This document shows, in pieces, positions 35,400 through 43,555 of a stretch of DNA of 64,000 nt. Numbering within the stretch: the first letter of the stretch is position 1; every line of letters starts with the position of its first letter. The stretch is taken from NCBI GenBank assembly GCA_963696315.1, contig CAVOJU010000014.1, forward strand, positions 124,001-188,000. The letters run 5' to 3'. This stretch comes from CAWKEY01 sp963696315 (lineage in GTDB: Bacteria > Pseudomonadota > Gammaproteobacteria > Methylococcales > Methylomonadaceae). The notes beneath the pieces are model-generated. The model worked only from the letters and a program-made list of their open reading frames with translations, was not told the DNA's origin and did no database searches. A program made the translations under genes and the position numbers.

Positions 35400-35835
35400 C
35401 GGGTGTGTCGTCAAACATCATTTTTAAGACCTGTTTAGGTCAGGCTCGCGCTCGCCTCCCGCACAGGGCATCTTTCATAGTAAAAGCCAACGAGGATGAT
35501 GAAGCGGGGCATTCGTTCTCGGTGCATGTTCCCAACGATGCATGGCGAGACGATCTGCTTAAAGTGTTTCTCGCGAACGCAAGAGCACAGAGACCGACAA
35601 AGGTCTTTGTGAAGGGCAAGATATTCAAATTCGATGCACCGACAAATTTCCGTCGTTTTACCGGCCTGTATATGGAATTACAGTCATCACAAGACATATC
35701 GCTTGAATTCCCAGGGGACAAGTGACTGATAACATGACAAAAACACAGTCGAGTCGACGTGATCGAAAGACTTGAGCCTTTTCCTCTTTCTCCTTTCCGC
35801 AGTAACCGGTAACCCTGGCTAACAATCAAGACCTA

Positions 35836-36567
35836 TCAACCACCGTCTATCACCGCCATGGGTAGCTCATAGTATTCGAAGTCGTTAATGTTAATGGACC
35901 AGTTGTCGCCCGACTTCGACGCCTTGAGGCGCGCGTTGGGGTCGGCTATTGTCACCGTTGCGCCGGTGAAATTCAGCACCCGCGTCCCGCCCCCAGGAGG
36001 CGTGACATGGACCTCGGCCTTACCCGGTTTTCCTCGGATCACGCCGAATTCGCACTGGGCCGAGCCTTTCGGGTCGGGGCCGATCGAACAAGGCACCTTA
36101 CCGGTAGCGTGATACGGCGTTCCCGGAACCTTGGCATCGCTTGATGGTGCATTTCCCAATTCGCCGCTGGCGATGTCGATTGATAGCGTGTACTTGGCTT
36201 TTTCGTTCCGGCGTGCGGCACTGCGCATCAGGTAGACGCGGACTGTGTAGTTGCCGTCCGTTGGAAGCGTGCCCGTCCATCTGTTGCCCGAGGTGGAACC
36301 GACGAATAGGGCTGTTTCTGAGCCGGGCGGAAGCACATTGAAGTAATTGCTCAAATTGTTGGTGTCCATGCTGACCGTCATCCGCTGTCCCGACTTAGCT
36401 CTCAAGCGGTAATCGAGAGTCTCACGGCCTTTAATCGAGCCCTTGATCTTCGTGCCGGTTTCATTGGGCTTGAACTGCACGTTTACCTCGCGAATATCTC
36501 CGGCAAAAGCGGCGGTAATGCCGAACAGGAGAAAGAGCGGGAAAGCCCCTGTTAGAATGGATTTCAT
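35836..36567 (-). CDS. Secreted protein, possible g-type lysozyme inhibitor-like
   Basis: A 243-aa protein. I chose ATG 36567 because it has GGAG just upstream and starts the signal peptide MKSILTGAFPLFLLFGITAAFA. The core is GRETLDYRLRAKSGQRMTVSMDTNNLSNYFNVLPPGSETALFVGSTSGNRWTGTLPTDGNYTVRVYLMRSAARRNEKAKYTLSI in pieces, a pattern I associate with PliG-type periplasmic lysozyme inhibitors. A second half (VPCSIGPDPKGSAQCEFGVIRGKPGKAEVHV) follows. The gene upstream encodes an SH3b protein 106 bp away on the same strand. The inhibitor assignment rests on sequence resemblance recalled from the family and needs a profile search. Confidence 0.55.
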   Translation of the reverse strand: MKSILTGAFPLFLLFGITAAFAGDIREVNVQFKPNETGTKIKGSIKGRETLDYRLRAKSGQRMTVSMDTNNLSNYFNVLPPGSETALFVGSTSGNRWTGTLPTDGNYTVRVYLMRSAARRNEKAKYTLSIDIASGELGNAPSSDAKVPGTPYHATGKVPCSIGPDPKGSAQCEFGVIRGKPGKAEVHVTPPGGGTRVLNFTGATVTIADPNARLKASKSGDNWSININDFEYYELPMAVIDGG

Positions 36568-36673
36568 TTTGCTACTCCTAGTTTGACCCCGTTCCAATCG
36601 CTACCTTCGAAAGCGAAAAGACCCTTAAAGCGGTCGTCAGACATGAATGTGGATTTGGTTTTATGAACGCCAG

Positions 36674-37030
36674 TCATGGGCAGCCGCCTTCGGCGAGATA
36701 ACGCCCGGCCACCCAGCCGGTGAGGCCTTGATAGTCGATTCGGCACCAGCGAGGATTTTCCTTTAGACGATTGGCTTGCTCCGACGGATTAAGCGTTGAG
36801 TATTCTGCAAAGCTTATCCCGCCTTGGCAGCCGCGATTGGCGATACAACTGCCGTTTGGAGGTATTTCGCCCAGCTTTGCGGAACGCGCGTTGGGTTGAG
36901 CACGAATATTCAGGTTGTCGCCGTCTGCGATGCCGACAACCCGCCAATAATCCGGGCCATCCGCGTCTGCTTCCGCGCCAGTGCAAAATACAGCCATCAA
37001 CAATGATAAGAGCATAAGCCGATTTACCAC
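36674..37030 (-). CDS. Secreted SH3b-domain protein
   Basis: A 118-aa protein starting at ATG 37030. The signal peptide MVNRLMLLSLLMAVFCTGAEA is followed by an SH3b domain: DYWRVVGIADGDNLNIRAQPNARSAKLGEIPPNGSC, then a Cys-rich insert, and a closing WCRIDYQGLTGWVAGRYLAE. Four Cys residues suggest two disulfides in the periplasm. It is followed 106 bp downstream by the inhibitor-like gene, suggesting an operon. SH3b domains bind cell-wall or other peptides. Confidence 0.78.
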   Translation of the reverse strand: MVNRLMLLSLLMAVFCTGAEADADGPDYWRVVGIADGDNLNIRAQPNARSAKLGEIPPNGSCIANRGCQGGISFAEYSTLNPSEQANRLKENPRWCRIDYQGLTGWVAGRYLAEGGCP

Positions 37031-37101
37031 AAAAAATCCGGTTTTAACTGATTCACGCGACAGGTCATGATTATTTAATTAGTAATTAGTTAGTAGGCCG
37101 C

Positions 37102-37157
37102 AATAAGCCGATAGGCGCTTCCGGCGGATAGGTTTGCCGGAAACGCTGGCGCTTATT
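37102..37157. repeat. Long inverted repeat upstream of the SH3b gene
   Basis: AATAAGC (37102-37108) with GCTTATT (37151-37157), and TTCCGGC (37119-37125) with GCCGGAA (37136-37142), form a nested hairpin. It lies between the SH3b gene and the membrane gene ending at 37193. It could be a terminator-like or REP-like element. Confidence 0.45.
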
Positions 37158-37192
37158 TCTGCCTACAATACTGAAACCGGGCCAGAGCACAA

Positions 37193-37525
37193 TCATTGAC
37201 GAAATGTTTTTATCAGTGCCCAAATGCTAAGAATCGCTTGTAATGGCCAGATGAGCAACAAATCGATCCGGATGTTCGCTTCGGGAGTCTTTGTGGTGAC
37301 AAGCCACTCCCATCCCGCATAAATCATAGCGAATACTGCCGGTACAAGAATGGCGTTCGGATGCTGAATCATGCGGCTTGTGAAAAAGCGCAGCACGATC
37401 CAGACTAAAAAATAAACGGACGACACAATCAGTATATGCATCGGTTTATTCACAAGAAAATTACTCAGTTCTTCCACTTGGCTGAAATCATATACTTGCA
37501 AAAAAAAGCCACGTTGGGCGCACAT
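37193..37525 (-). CDS. Small three-helix membrane protein
   Basis: A 110-aa protein starting at ATG 37525. Hydrophobic segments: HILIVSSVYFLVWIVLRFF, AILVPAVFAMIYAGWEWLV and IDLLLIWPLQAILSIWALI. The short linkers are partly charged. No family is recognised. An inner start at MHILIV would shorten the cytosolic leader. It has no clear operon link to its neighbours. Confidence 0.5.
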   Translation of the reverse strand: MCAQRGFFLQVYDFSQVEELSNFLVNKPMHILIVSSVYFLVWIVLRFFTSRMIQHPNAILVPAVFAMIYAGWEWLVTTKTPEANIRIDLLLIWPLQAILSIWALIKTFRQ

Positions 37526-37568
37526 GGCGAATGCCTATAAGATAGCCACCTGATCGTCCGTGCGCCTT

Positions 37569-37604
37569 AACCCAACATCTACCTTAAACGCTGTTTGTTG
37601 GGTT
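37569..37604. repeat. GTTGGGTT-type inverted repeat
   Basis: AACCCAACA (37569-37577) and TGTTGGGTT (37596-37604) form a perfect 9-bp inverted repeat. TACGACGTGCCCAAGCACCCTAC follows, the layout of a common dispersed repeat in bacterial chromosomes. A further TGTAGGTT lies at about 37690. Confidence 0.5.
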
Positions 37605-37745
37605 ACGACGTGCCCAAGCACCCTACAAACTTAACGGCCAATAATCTGCGCGTATAATGCAACCTACGATGCTACTGCGCCCTACGGGCTTGTAGGTTAT
37701 GACAAATAGCGCGCTGTGTTGCCCTCGGGCGCCGGTAAATCACAT

Positions 37746-38202
37746 CTAAACCCAGTCCAAGACTTTGCCCTGGGCGTCGGCGGTGCAAGCAACCTTCCGG
37801 CCGGAATTGTCGGTCACGATAATTCCCAAAGCCGGGTTTAAGAGGCGTGACCGTCTGCACATAACCGGATTGGCCAAACTGGAAAGTGCAGGCTTGCTTG
37901 GCTACTTCCACGCCGCCTTGCTGTTGCGCGCCACTCTGATTGCCATTGGTACGGCAAGCATTCCAGCCGTCTTCATAGGCTTGGCCGGCATTGCCACTGC
38001 GATCATAGCCACCGCCTTTGGCGTCGTTGCAACCGCGATCCCATTCAGACGAACCTGAAGCGGCGCCATAAGCCTTTCCGCCGGGATTGGGTTGGTAGTT
38101 ACTTCCGGCCGTGTTCTGATTAGGATCTATAATGCAACCGCTTAGGGTAACCAGGCAGCCAACCGTGACGAGCATTGCTAATGTTTTGTAATAATGAGAC
38201 AT
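37746..38202 (-). CDS. Secreted lipoprotein, paralogue of the 38371 gene (frameshifted)
   Basis: Starts at ATG 38202 after GGGGAAA; the signal peptide MSHYYKTLAMLVTVGCLVTLSGC has a lipobox. A Gly/Asn/Ser-rich linker leads to QACTFQFGQSGYVQTVTPLKPGFG. A frame slip near 37830 then continues IIVTDNSGRKVACTADAQGKVLDWV to a stop at 37746. The final 40 residues parallel those of the neighbour at 38371 (TVNALKPGWWEIVLTGKKGRQVACTVDDSGKIGDWV), so the two share a domain. No function is known. Confidence 0.65.
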
Positions 38203-38370
38203 GAGTTTCCCCATAAATTTGATGTTATTGAAGTTCTTTATAGAGTAGGGTTTAGGCCGTTGATGTTACTGATCGCTCAATAGCCACGGCAGCATAGGGA
38301 TGGTGGAACTGGAGCAAGCGAAAAATCCGATAAGGTTCTGTCAGATGGTCCAGTTCACGCCATTTCTAAG

Positions 38371-38901
38371 TTACATTTCAACCCAATCGCCGATTTTGCC
38401 GCTGTCGTCGACCGTGCAGGCGACCTGGCGGCCTTTCTTTCCGGTCAATACGATTTCCCACCAGCCAGGCTTCAGAGCATTGACTGTTTTAATTGTCGCT
38501 TTGCCGCCAAATTTGGCCATACAGGCTTTCTTGGCTTTCTTGGAGGGCTCGGTTGATGCTGCTTGGGTGGCTTTTTCACCGCCGCCTGCCTGCTGCGCGG
38601 CCTCGTCGCATTTTGGATGCTTGCCCGCATCGGCCGATTCCACCTTGTTGTTCTTTGCTTGCGTATTGATGCACTGGCCGGTTTTTGCATTGAACCACCA
38701 AGTGACGGAGTAACCGTCCGGAGTTTGGGTGTCCTCTACGCTTTTGAAACCGCGCGAGGTCATGGTGTCGAAAGCTTTGATACCGCTGCCGCCAACTACA
38801 TCCTTGAATTTGGCTTCCTGGCCGGCCATCGCTGCGCCTGCTGTCAGGGCTAAGCCGCCGATAACGGTGGCAATGATTTTGCTTCTAGCTTTATGGAACA
38901 T
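38371..38901 (-). CDS. Secreted protein with C-terminal WWEIVLTGKKGR domain
   Basis: A 176-aa protein starting at ATG 38901. The signal peptide MFHKARSKIIATVIGGLALTAGAAMA is followed by an N-terminal domain (FDTMTSRGFKSVEDTQTPDGYSVTWWFNAKTGQCINTQ) rich in aromatic residues, a Lys/Ala/Ser/Thr linker and a C-terminal domain shared with the 37746 gene. The N-terminal half has a PepSY-like strand pattern, but I cannot assign it. It is in the same orientation as its paralogue, 168 bp apart. Confidence 0.6.
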   Translation of the reverse strand: MFHKARSKIIATVIGGLALTAGAAMAGQEAKFKDVVGGSGIKAFDTMTSRGFKSVEDTQTPDGYSVTWWFNAKTGQCINTQAKNNKVESADAGKHPKCDEAAQQAGGGEKATQAASTEPSKKAKKACMAKFGGKATIKTVNALKPGWWEIVLTGKKGRQVACTVDDSGKIGDWVEM

Positions 38902-39027
38902 ACTTTATTTCCCTCATTTATAAATACAAAAAATTCATCCGTTCAGCGCGAAGCGCTCAAAAGCTTTCTCCCGCGGGAGAAAGGATTTTTCTTGATGCTG
39001 AACAGTTACAAAATAATGAGTTTAATC

Positions 39028-39357
39028 TCACCGGTCCTTGAGTTCGTTGATCCTTCTCTCGTACTCGCCTTTGACGCAAGCGCGCTTATCGTCCGCTTTC
39101 CAGCAATCATTGCGCCCTTTCGACCAACCGATCTGTTCGGACTTGAGCCGCTTTTGCGCAGCGGACGGTGTGTTTTTCAACACGGTCTTGTATAGATTGG
39201 ATAAACTGACATCCAGGGCTGCCAGTTCGTCATCGTTACAGATCAACTGTTCAATCTCATGGGTGGCTTTACTGCAATTAAAACTGGGTTTGGCTGCGAA
39301 TGCTGGGGCGCTTAAAAAAGCGCAAGCGCCGATGGTGACTATGGCAGATTTATACAT
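39028..39357 (-). CDS. LprI/DUF1311 family secreted protein (lysozyme-inhibitor-like)
   Basis: A 109-aa protein starting at ATG 39357, with a signal peptide (MYKSAIVTIGACAFLSAPAFA). The mature part is the DUF1311/LprI fold: FNCSKATHEIEQLICNDDELAALDVSLSNLYK, a helix AQKRLKSEQIGWSKGRNDC and a final CVKGEYERRINEL. The four Cys are in family positions. LprI of mycobacteria inhibits lysozyme; many proteobacterial members are less well known. It sits in the run of envelope genes at 35.8-40.5 kb. Confidence 0.85.
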   Translation of the reverse strand: MYKSAIVTIGACAFLSAPAFAAKPSFNCSKATHEIEQLICNDDELAALDVSLSNLYKTVLKNTPSAAQKRLKSEQIGWSKGRNDCWKADDKRACVKGEYERRINELKDR

Positions 39358-39481
39358 ATGGGGTCCTCTCTGGTTTTTAAAAGCTCAAATAAATAGGGCA
39401 TTCAACAAAATTCTCATTGGCTCAGTCACGAGCAAAAAAGGCAGGAAATCTTGAGATATTCCTGCTTTCTCTTACGATAGC

Positions 39482-40534
39482 TTATCGCGGAGCCTGCGGT
39501 GTGCCGTCAACTTCCAATTGCACGCGGCGGTTATTGGCCCTGCCTTCTTCGGTATCGTTGGTGTCGATCGGTCGCGTCCAGCCATAACCGCGTGAGGTGA
39601 CATTGGGCAGGTGGTGGCCATCAACCAGATACTCCTTCACCGCTTTGGCGCGGCGTTCGGAGAGGTCCATGTTATGTTCGTAACCTCCGGTTTTACTGGT
39701 ATGGCCCTGGACTTCAATCACTGCTTCAGGGTGGTTTTTGATTGCCTTGGCGACGTTGTCAAGATTCGGATAGTATTCCGGTTTAATCACATCTTTATCG
39801 TTGTCGAACTTGACGTCGACAATCCAGCAACCGTATTTTGAAACTTGAATGCCGCTTAACGAGGTCGGGCATCTGTCATCGCAATTGTTGACGCCATCGT
39901 TGTCCTCATCAAGCGTTGAGCAGTCGGCGACAATTACCGCCGGTTCTGGAGCAGGGGTCTCGACCTTCGCAACCACCGGCGCCGGTTTGTCGCCAAATGG
40001 GATGATGAAGCCGACGTTGACGGTCATGTCATGGAATTCATCCGTGTCGGGCTGGACTTGAGCATTGAAGTTGTTGTTGTAACGATAGCGAACATCACTA
40101 CGCAGCATAAAATTATCCATAACCTCATAGGTAAAACCAACGCCCGCTTCACCAATAAAGCCCACGCCGCTATCACCACCATGGCTGGTATTCATAGCGC
40201 CCAGGCCCACAACGGTATAAGGCGAGAAGGTATCGCGATAAATGAAATATTGCAGGTCTGCAGAACCGCCGGTCAGATCCCAATTACCGGTATCGCCGCC
40301 AAAACCTTGGTAAAAACCTTTCGCTTCAACATTGAAGTGTTCGTTAAGCATTTTGCCTAAACCCATGCCGCCGCCCCAACCGTCATCAGCCCCCCGATCA
40401 CCGCCGGATTTGATAAAGGTTCCGTAAGGTGCGACATACCATCGATCATCCGGAGGAGTCTCTTCGGCTTGAGCCAGAGACAAAAAGCTCATCGCTGAAA
40501 GAGTGGCAAAAGCCAGAACGTATTTTTTACGCAT
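39482..40534 (-). CDS. OmpA-family outer membrane protein
   Basis: A 350-aa protein. ATG 40534 is preferred over an earlier start, because GAGGAAA lies ahead and the signal peptide MRKKYVLAFATLSAMSFLSLAQA starts there. An eight-strand barrel with RWYVAPYGTFIKSGG...DVRYRYNNNFNAQV is followed by a Pro-rich hinge, a type-3 thrombospondin-like calcium motif DEDNDGVNNCDDRCP and a C-terminal OmpA domain (FDNDKDVIKPEYYPNLDNVAKAIK...NMDLSERRAKAVKEYLV, RANNRRVQLEV). This domain binds peptidoglycan, so the protein should tether the outer membrane to the wall. Confidence 0.92.
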   Translation of the reverse strand: MRKKYVLAFATLSAMSFLSLAQAEETPPDDRWYVAPYGTFIKSGGDRGADDGWGGGMGLGKMLNEHFNVEAKGFYQGFGGDTGNWDLTGGSADLQYFIYRDTFSPYTVVGLGAMNTSHGGDSGVGFIGEAGVGFTYEVMDNFMLRSDVRYRYNNNFNAQVQPDTDEFHDMTVNVGFIIPFGDKPAPVVAKVETPAPEPAVIVADCSTLDEDNDGVNNCDDRCPTSLSGIQVSKYGCWIVDVKFDNDKDVIKPEYYPNLDNVAKAIKNHPEAVIEVQGHTSKTGGYEHNMDLSERRAKAVKEYLVDGHHLPNVTSRGYGWTRPIDTNDTEEGRANNRRVQLEVDGTPQAPR

Positions 40535-40831
40535 GCAGTTTTTCCTCTTAAAATTCAAAATTTTGATTTAAATAATTTGCAAGTTATTATTCAATTAATT
40601 TGAAGTGCATATTCCTTGATTAATGATTCAGGCCAGAGCTAGGGATTTGCCAGAACTGCTCATAGACGGGTATTTTGTGACTCTTAGGCGAGTAGGCCAT
40701 TCTCCTACATAGCGGCGATTGTAATTCAGGCAGACAACTTCACACAGCGTGTAACTGTTACATCTTGTCTGATTGCGGATATAGATATGCCTGAAATTGA
40801 CTTGCAAGGCCCTTATGGAGAAACAACTTTG

Positions 40832-42408
40832 GTGACAAAAAACAATAAAAGACACCGATATTGATCCAGATTGTGTTCGCAATTCCCTAACCCGGATACT
40901 GTCCAGTAAACGCTTCGAAGCGTCTCCCAGAATCAAGCGTCTGCTTAACTTCATGGTTGAGGCGAAGTTGACAGGTCGGACTCAACTCAAGTCCTACACT
41001 CTAGGTGTTGAAGTGTTTGATCGTTGCCCGAGTCACGATCCTCAGACCGATTCGATCGTGCGGACTAACGCGGTTCGCTTGCGGGGGTTGCTCGATGCAT
41101 ATTACACCGAGGAAGGCCAGGATGAACCAATCCGGATAGTGCTAAATAAGGGCGGCGATTTGCCGACATTTGCCCATGCGCCCAGCACGAAGCTCAAGAC
41201 ACGGCAGGGTTGCGATCGTATTCTTTTAGCCGTTGAGAAGCTCGAATTGATCGGTTCCGCTTCCGAGTTGGGGTATCTCTCTGCCGGCTTGGCCGAAGAG
41301 CTTGTATCCAGTCTCAGCAGCTATGACGAAAACTTCATCGCCGTGTGCGTGACTGACACAATGAAAACTCAACCCCGCTTTTCAAGCGCCTCACAAAAAT
41401 CCAATCTACTCAACTACAGTCTGCGCGGCACGATTCGCGTGAGCGATGATGATATGCGAATCAGCTTCAAGCTAGTGGATGATGAATCTCGCGTAGTCAA
41501 CTGGGGCGAGACCTTTTCCGCTCGATTGTCCTCATCGAGCCTTTTTGAAATTCAAGAGCAAGTCGCTCGCAAGGTCGCCTCCACACTGCTTGATCCGCAC
41601 GGCATTATCTACCGGTCAATCAAGCGCAAACCCGCGGCGCTCAAGGGAACTTATCTCGCGGTATTCCGTTATCACGAATACCAGGAGTGTTTCACCCCTG
41701 ACACACATCTGGGTGCGCGCAAGGCCCTGGAAAATGCCACTCGAGAGGAACCAGATTATGCTGATGCCTGGGCTGCTCTGGCCAACGTCTACTTGGGAGA
41801 GGCTCGTGTTCGGCTTTAACCAGACAGCCCCCCTGACCAGCATCGTCGAAAAAATTTTAGGGACTGCCCAAAAAGCCGTTGCCCTTGAACCCCGCAACGT
41901 CCTAGCGAACTACATTCTCGCGATGGCGCTGTTCTACCGTAAGGACAAGTTGCAGTTCCTGGCGATAGCAGAGCATGCCCTGAAGCTTGCGCCCTCTCGT
42001 CCGGACAATCTCGCTGTCATTGGGATGCATCTGATGCTCGCGGGTGAATGGGAACGGGGCTTGGGGTTTGTGGAAAAGGCGATGGAGCTGAATCCCTATC
42101 ATCCGAACTGGCATTACCTGGCGCTGTCCCTGTATCACCTGCATAGCCGCCAGTACCCTGAGGCGTTGAACTCGATTATCCGCTTCGCCGCCTTCGACTT
42201 CTATCCGTTCCAGGTCAATCTCGCGGTCATTCACGGCTATCTTGGGAACGAGCAAGAAGCGCGTCTGGCTCTCAGACGAATGTTCGATCTTTGGCCATCC
42301 GCAGCCCAAAATATGCAGGAAATCCTGGATTTCTGGTTTCCTTTCGAGGATCTTGCCGAAATATTTAGGGCGGGCCTAATGAACGCGGGGTTTTCAATGG
42401 GAAACTAA
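40832..42408 (+). CDS. TolB-like/TPR regulatory protein (adenylate-cyclase-associated type), frameshifted
   Basis: The probable start is GTG 40832 after GGAG; a slip in the AAAA run near 40850 then leads into DPDCVRNSLTRILSSKRFEASPRIKRLLNFMVEAKL. The N-terminal region has the LKSYTLGVEVFDRCPSHDPQTDSIVRTNAVRLRGLLDAYY motif seen in many TPR regulators. A TolB-type domain (LRGTIRVSDDDMRISFKLVD...FSARLSSSSLFEIQEQVARKVASTL) follows. After a second slip near 41800, TPRs continue (AVALEPRNVLANYILAMALF, ALKLAPSRPDNLAVIG, AMELNPYHPNWHYLAL). The total is about 525 residues. Its role is unknown; there is no cyclase domain. Confidence 0.65.
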
Positions 42409-42820
42409 AGTCGGAATGTACGGGTGCTTTCTATACTCTCAAATCAACATCCGATTAAAATTTGGCGGATAAAGGCGTCCATGTAAGAGACTTAAGGCTG
42501 GCTCATTTTTCGGGGTGATGGAAAGTCCTTCATGACCGTTAGGTTAACTTATGTGCAAATCAAGAACAATTTGCCTTAATTATTCAAAGAATACAGAGGA
42601 TGATGGTTTTTTGTTTGCTTAGAAAGATGGTGCGGTTGGGCGCTTAGGGCTTGATGCATAGTGGGCACAGAGATTTGATTTGGCTCTGTGCCCTCGATTG
42701 TCTGCGGTGTTTTCAGAGTGGTGGGGATTACCTGGATTCTTATGGAAAAGTCCGCCTTCCAACAAGAAAATCAGCTGCTATGCTGTCGATATCCGATAGG
42801 TATAACTGAGCCGTTTGCGG
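42409..42820. other. Intergenic region, about 410 bp
   Basis: The region lies between two convergent genes. I see no ORF of more than 40 codons with a start context, no clear hairpin terminator and no repeat shared with the rest of the window. Confidence 0.4.
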
Positions 42821-43231
42821 TTATTTGCTAACCTGGGCTATCCAGTCTTGCAGATTGTAATAGTTGGTGATGCGGGCCACTTTGTTGTCGCGGATTTCAA
42901 AAAAGGCACCGGCCGGCAGACGGTATTTTTGGCCTTGCGCGGTGGGAAGTCCCTCGTCGGTTTTAATGTATTCACCCAGGACAACAAATTCGGCAGCAGC
43001 CCGGCGGCCGTCGGCTGTGGCCATGATTACCATGTCAACCAGTTGTTCCTTGTAGTTGTTGTTCATGCAGGCCATGAACTGGGTAAAGGCTTCTTTGCCA
43101 ATTTCGCGTTTGCCCTGGTTGATGTCATGAATGACGTCGTCAGTGAGCAGGTTCAGGAAAGTGTCCATGTCGCCACCGTTGAAAGCGGCATAGTAGTTTT
43201 CTACGAGTTTGATGCTGTCGTCTTGGTTCAT
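42821..43231 (-). CDS. SnoaL-like/NTF2-fold ketosteroid isomerase-related protein
   Basis: A 136-aa protein (ATG 43231 chosen; an in-frame ATG at 43252 adds seven residues). Typical NTF2 fold: VENYYAAFNGGDMDTFLNLLTDDVIHDINQG, then GKEAFTQFMACMNNNY, and KYRLPAGAFFEIRDNKVARITNYYNLQDWIAQV. Members of this group are usually annotated as ketosteroid isomerase-related or nuclear transport factor 2 family; the reaction is unknown. It stands alone between glnS and the TolB-like gene. Confidence 0.82.
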   Translation of the reverse strand: MNQDDSIKLVENYYAAFNGGDMDTFLNLLTDDVIHDINQGKREIGKEAFTQFMACMNNNYKEQLVDMVIMATADGRRAAAEFVVLGEYIKTDEGLPTAQGQKYRLPAGAFFEIRDNKVARITNYYNLQDWIAQVSK

Positions 43232-43555
43232 AGTGATCCCGTGGTTAAACAAGGTAAGTTGGAAAAAACTAGCGCGTATTTTATAGTTAAATGGCGATTT
43301 TGCCTTGCTTATTTTTCGGCAAAATATTTTTGCTTTACCACGCTTGGCGGTTGATTTTTTTGAGCCGGTCCGTGGACCAGCAATTGTGTATGGAATTCGC
43401 AGGCCGCCGCTGCATGGGCGTCTGAAGCACGTTTGCCTGGTTAGCTGAAAAGACGCTATACCTGCGCGATGCTGGCGCCTATCGCCGGCGAATCAGGGGC
43501 GATAGGACTTGGTCTTGCGTGGATATTCATGAGACTTGAGCCAAGATAGCCGCGC

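Larger units (their letters stand above)
33939..35478 (+). mobile_element. IS110-family insertion sequence (about 1,540 bp)
   Basis: The element carries one DEDD transposase gene, with a 243-bp non-coding left end and a 79-bp right end. Subterminal inverted repeats: ATGAAAGATGC at 33966-33976 against GCATCTTTCAT at 35468-35478 (reverse complement), extending imperfectly over TGCGGGAGGCG on both sides. The boundaries follow from gene-frame restoration across the junction; both junctions share CAT, so the ends are known to about 3 bp. There is no long target duplication, as usual for IS110. The long left end makes it resemble the IS110 group proper rather than the IS1111 group. Confidence 0.88.
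33639..35723 (+). pseudogene. Lipoprotein gene interrupted by the IS110-family element
   Basis: The 5' part begins at ATG 33639. A slip in the TTTTT run near 33660 joins it to a signal peptide ending LINSCLMTGC (lipobox). It then reads MHKVHGQEIMVWGFVDHSNIYGDDGAKKILEDWWSGDEPSATTWSFNLT up to 33938. The 3' part resumes at 35479: VKANEDDEAGHSFSVHVPNDAWRDDLLKVFL...RPTKVFVKGKIFKFDAPTNFRRFTGLYMEL, with a stop at 35723. Deleting 33939-35478 joins ACG ATC AT to A GTA AAA GCC in frame. This gives about 180 residues of a secreted protein that I recognise only as a proteobacterial hypothetical family with a small beta-domain look. Without the element it would probably be a working lipoprotein. Confidence 0.75.

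Noticed and set aside
33966..35478. IS1111-subgroup assignment for the IS110-family element
   Set aside because: Subterminal inverted repeats are present, as in IS1111. However, the long non-coding end is on the 5' side of the transposase (243 bp against 79 bp), the pattern of the IS110 group proper, and the candidate RNA lies there. A phylogeny would decide.
40628..40954. 108-aa minus-strand frame upstream of the TolB/TPR gene
   Set aside because: It covers the start region of the TolB/TPR gene on the opposite strand and shows no family pattern.
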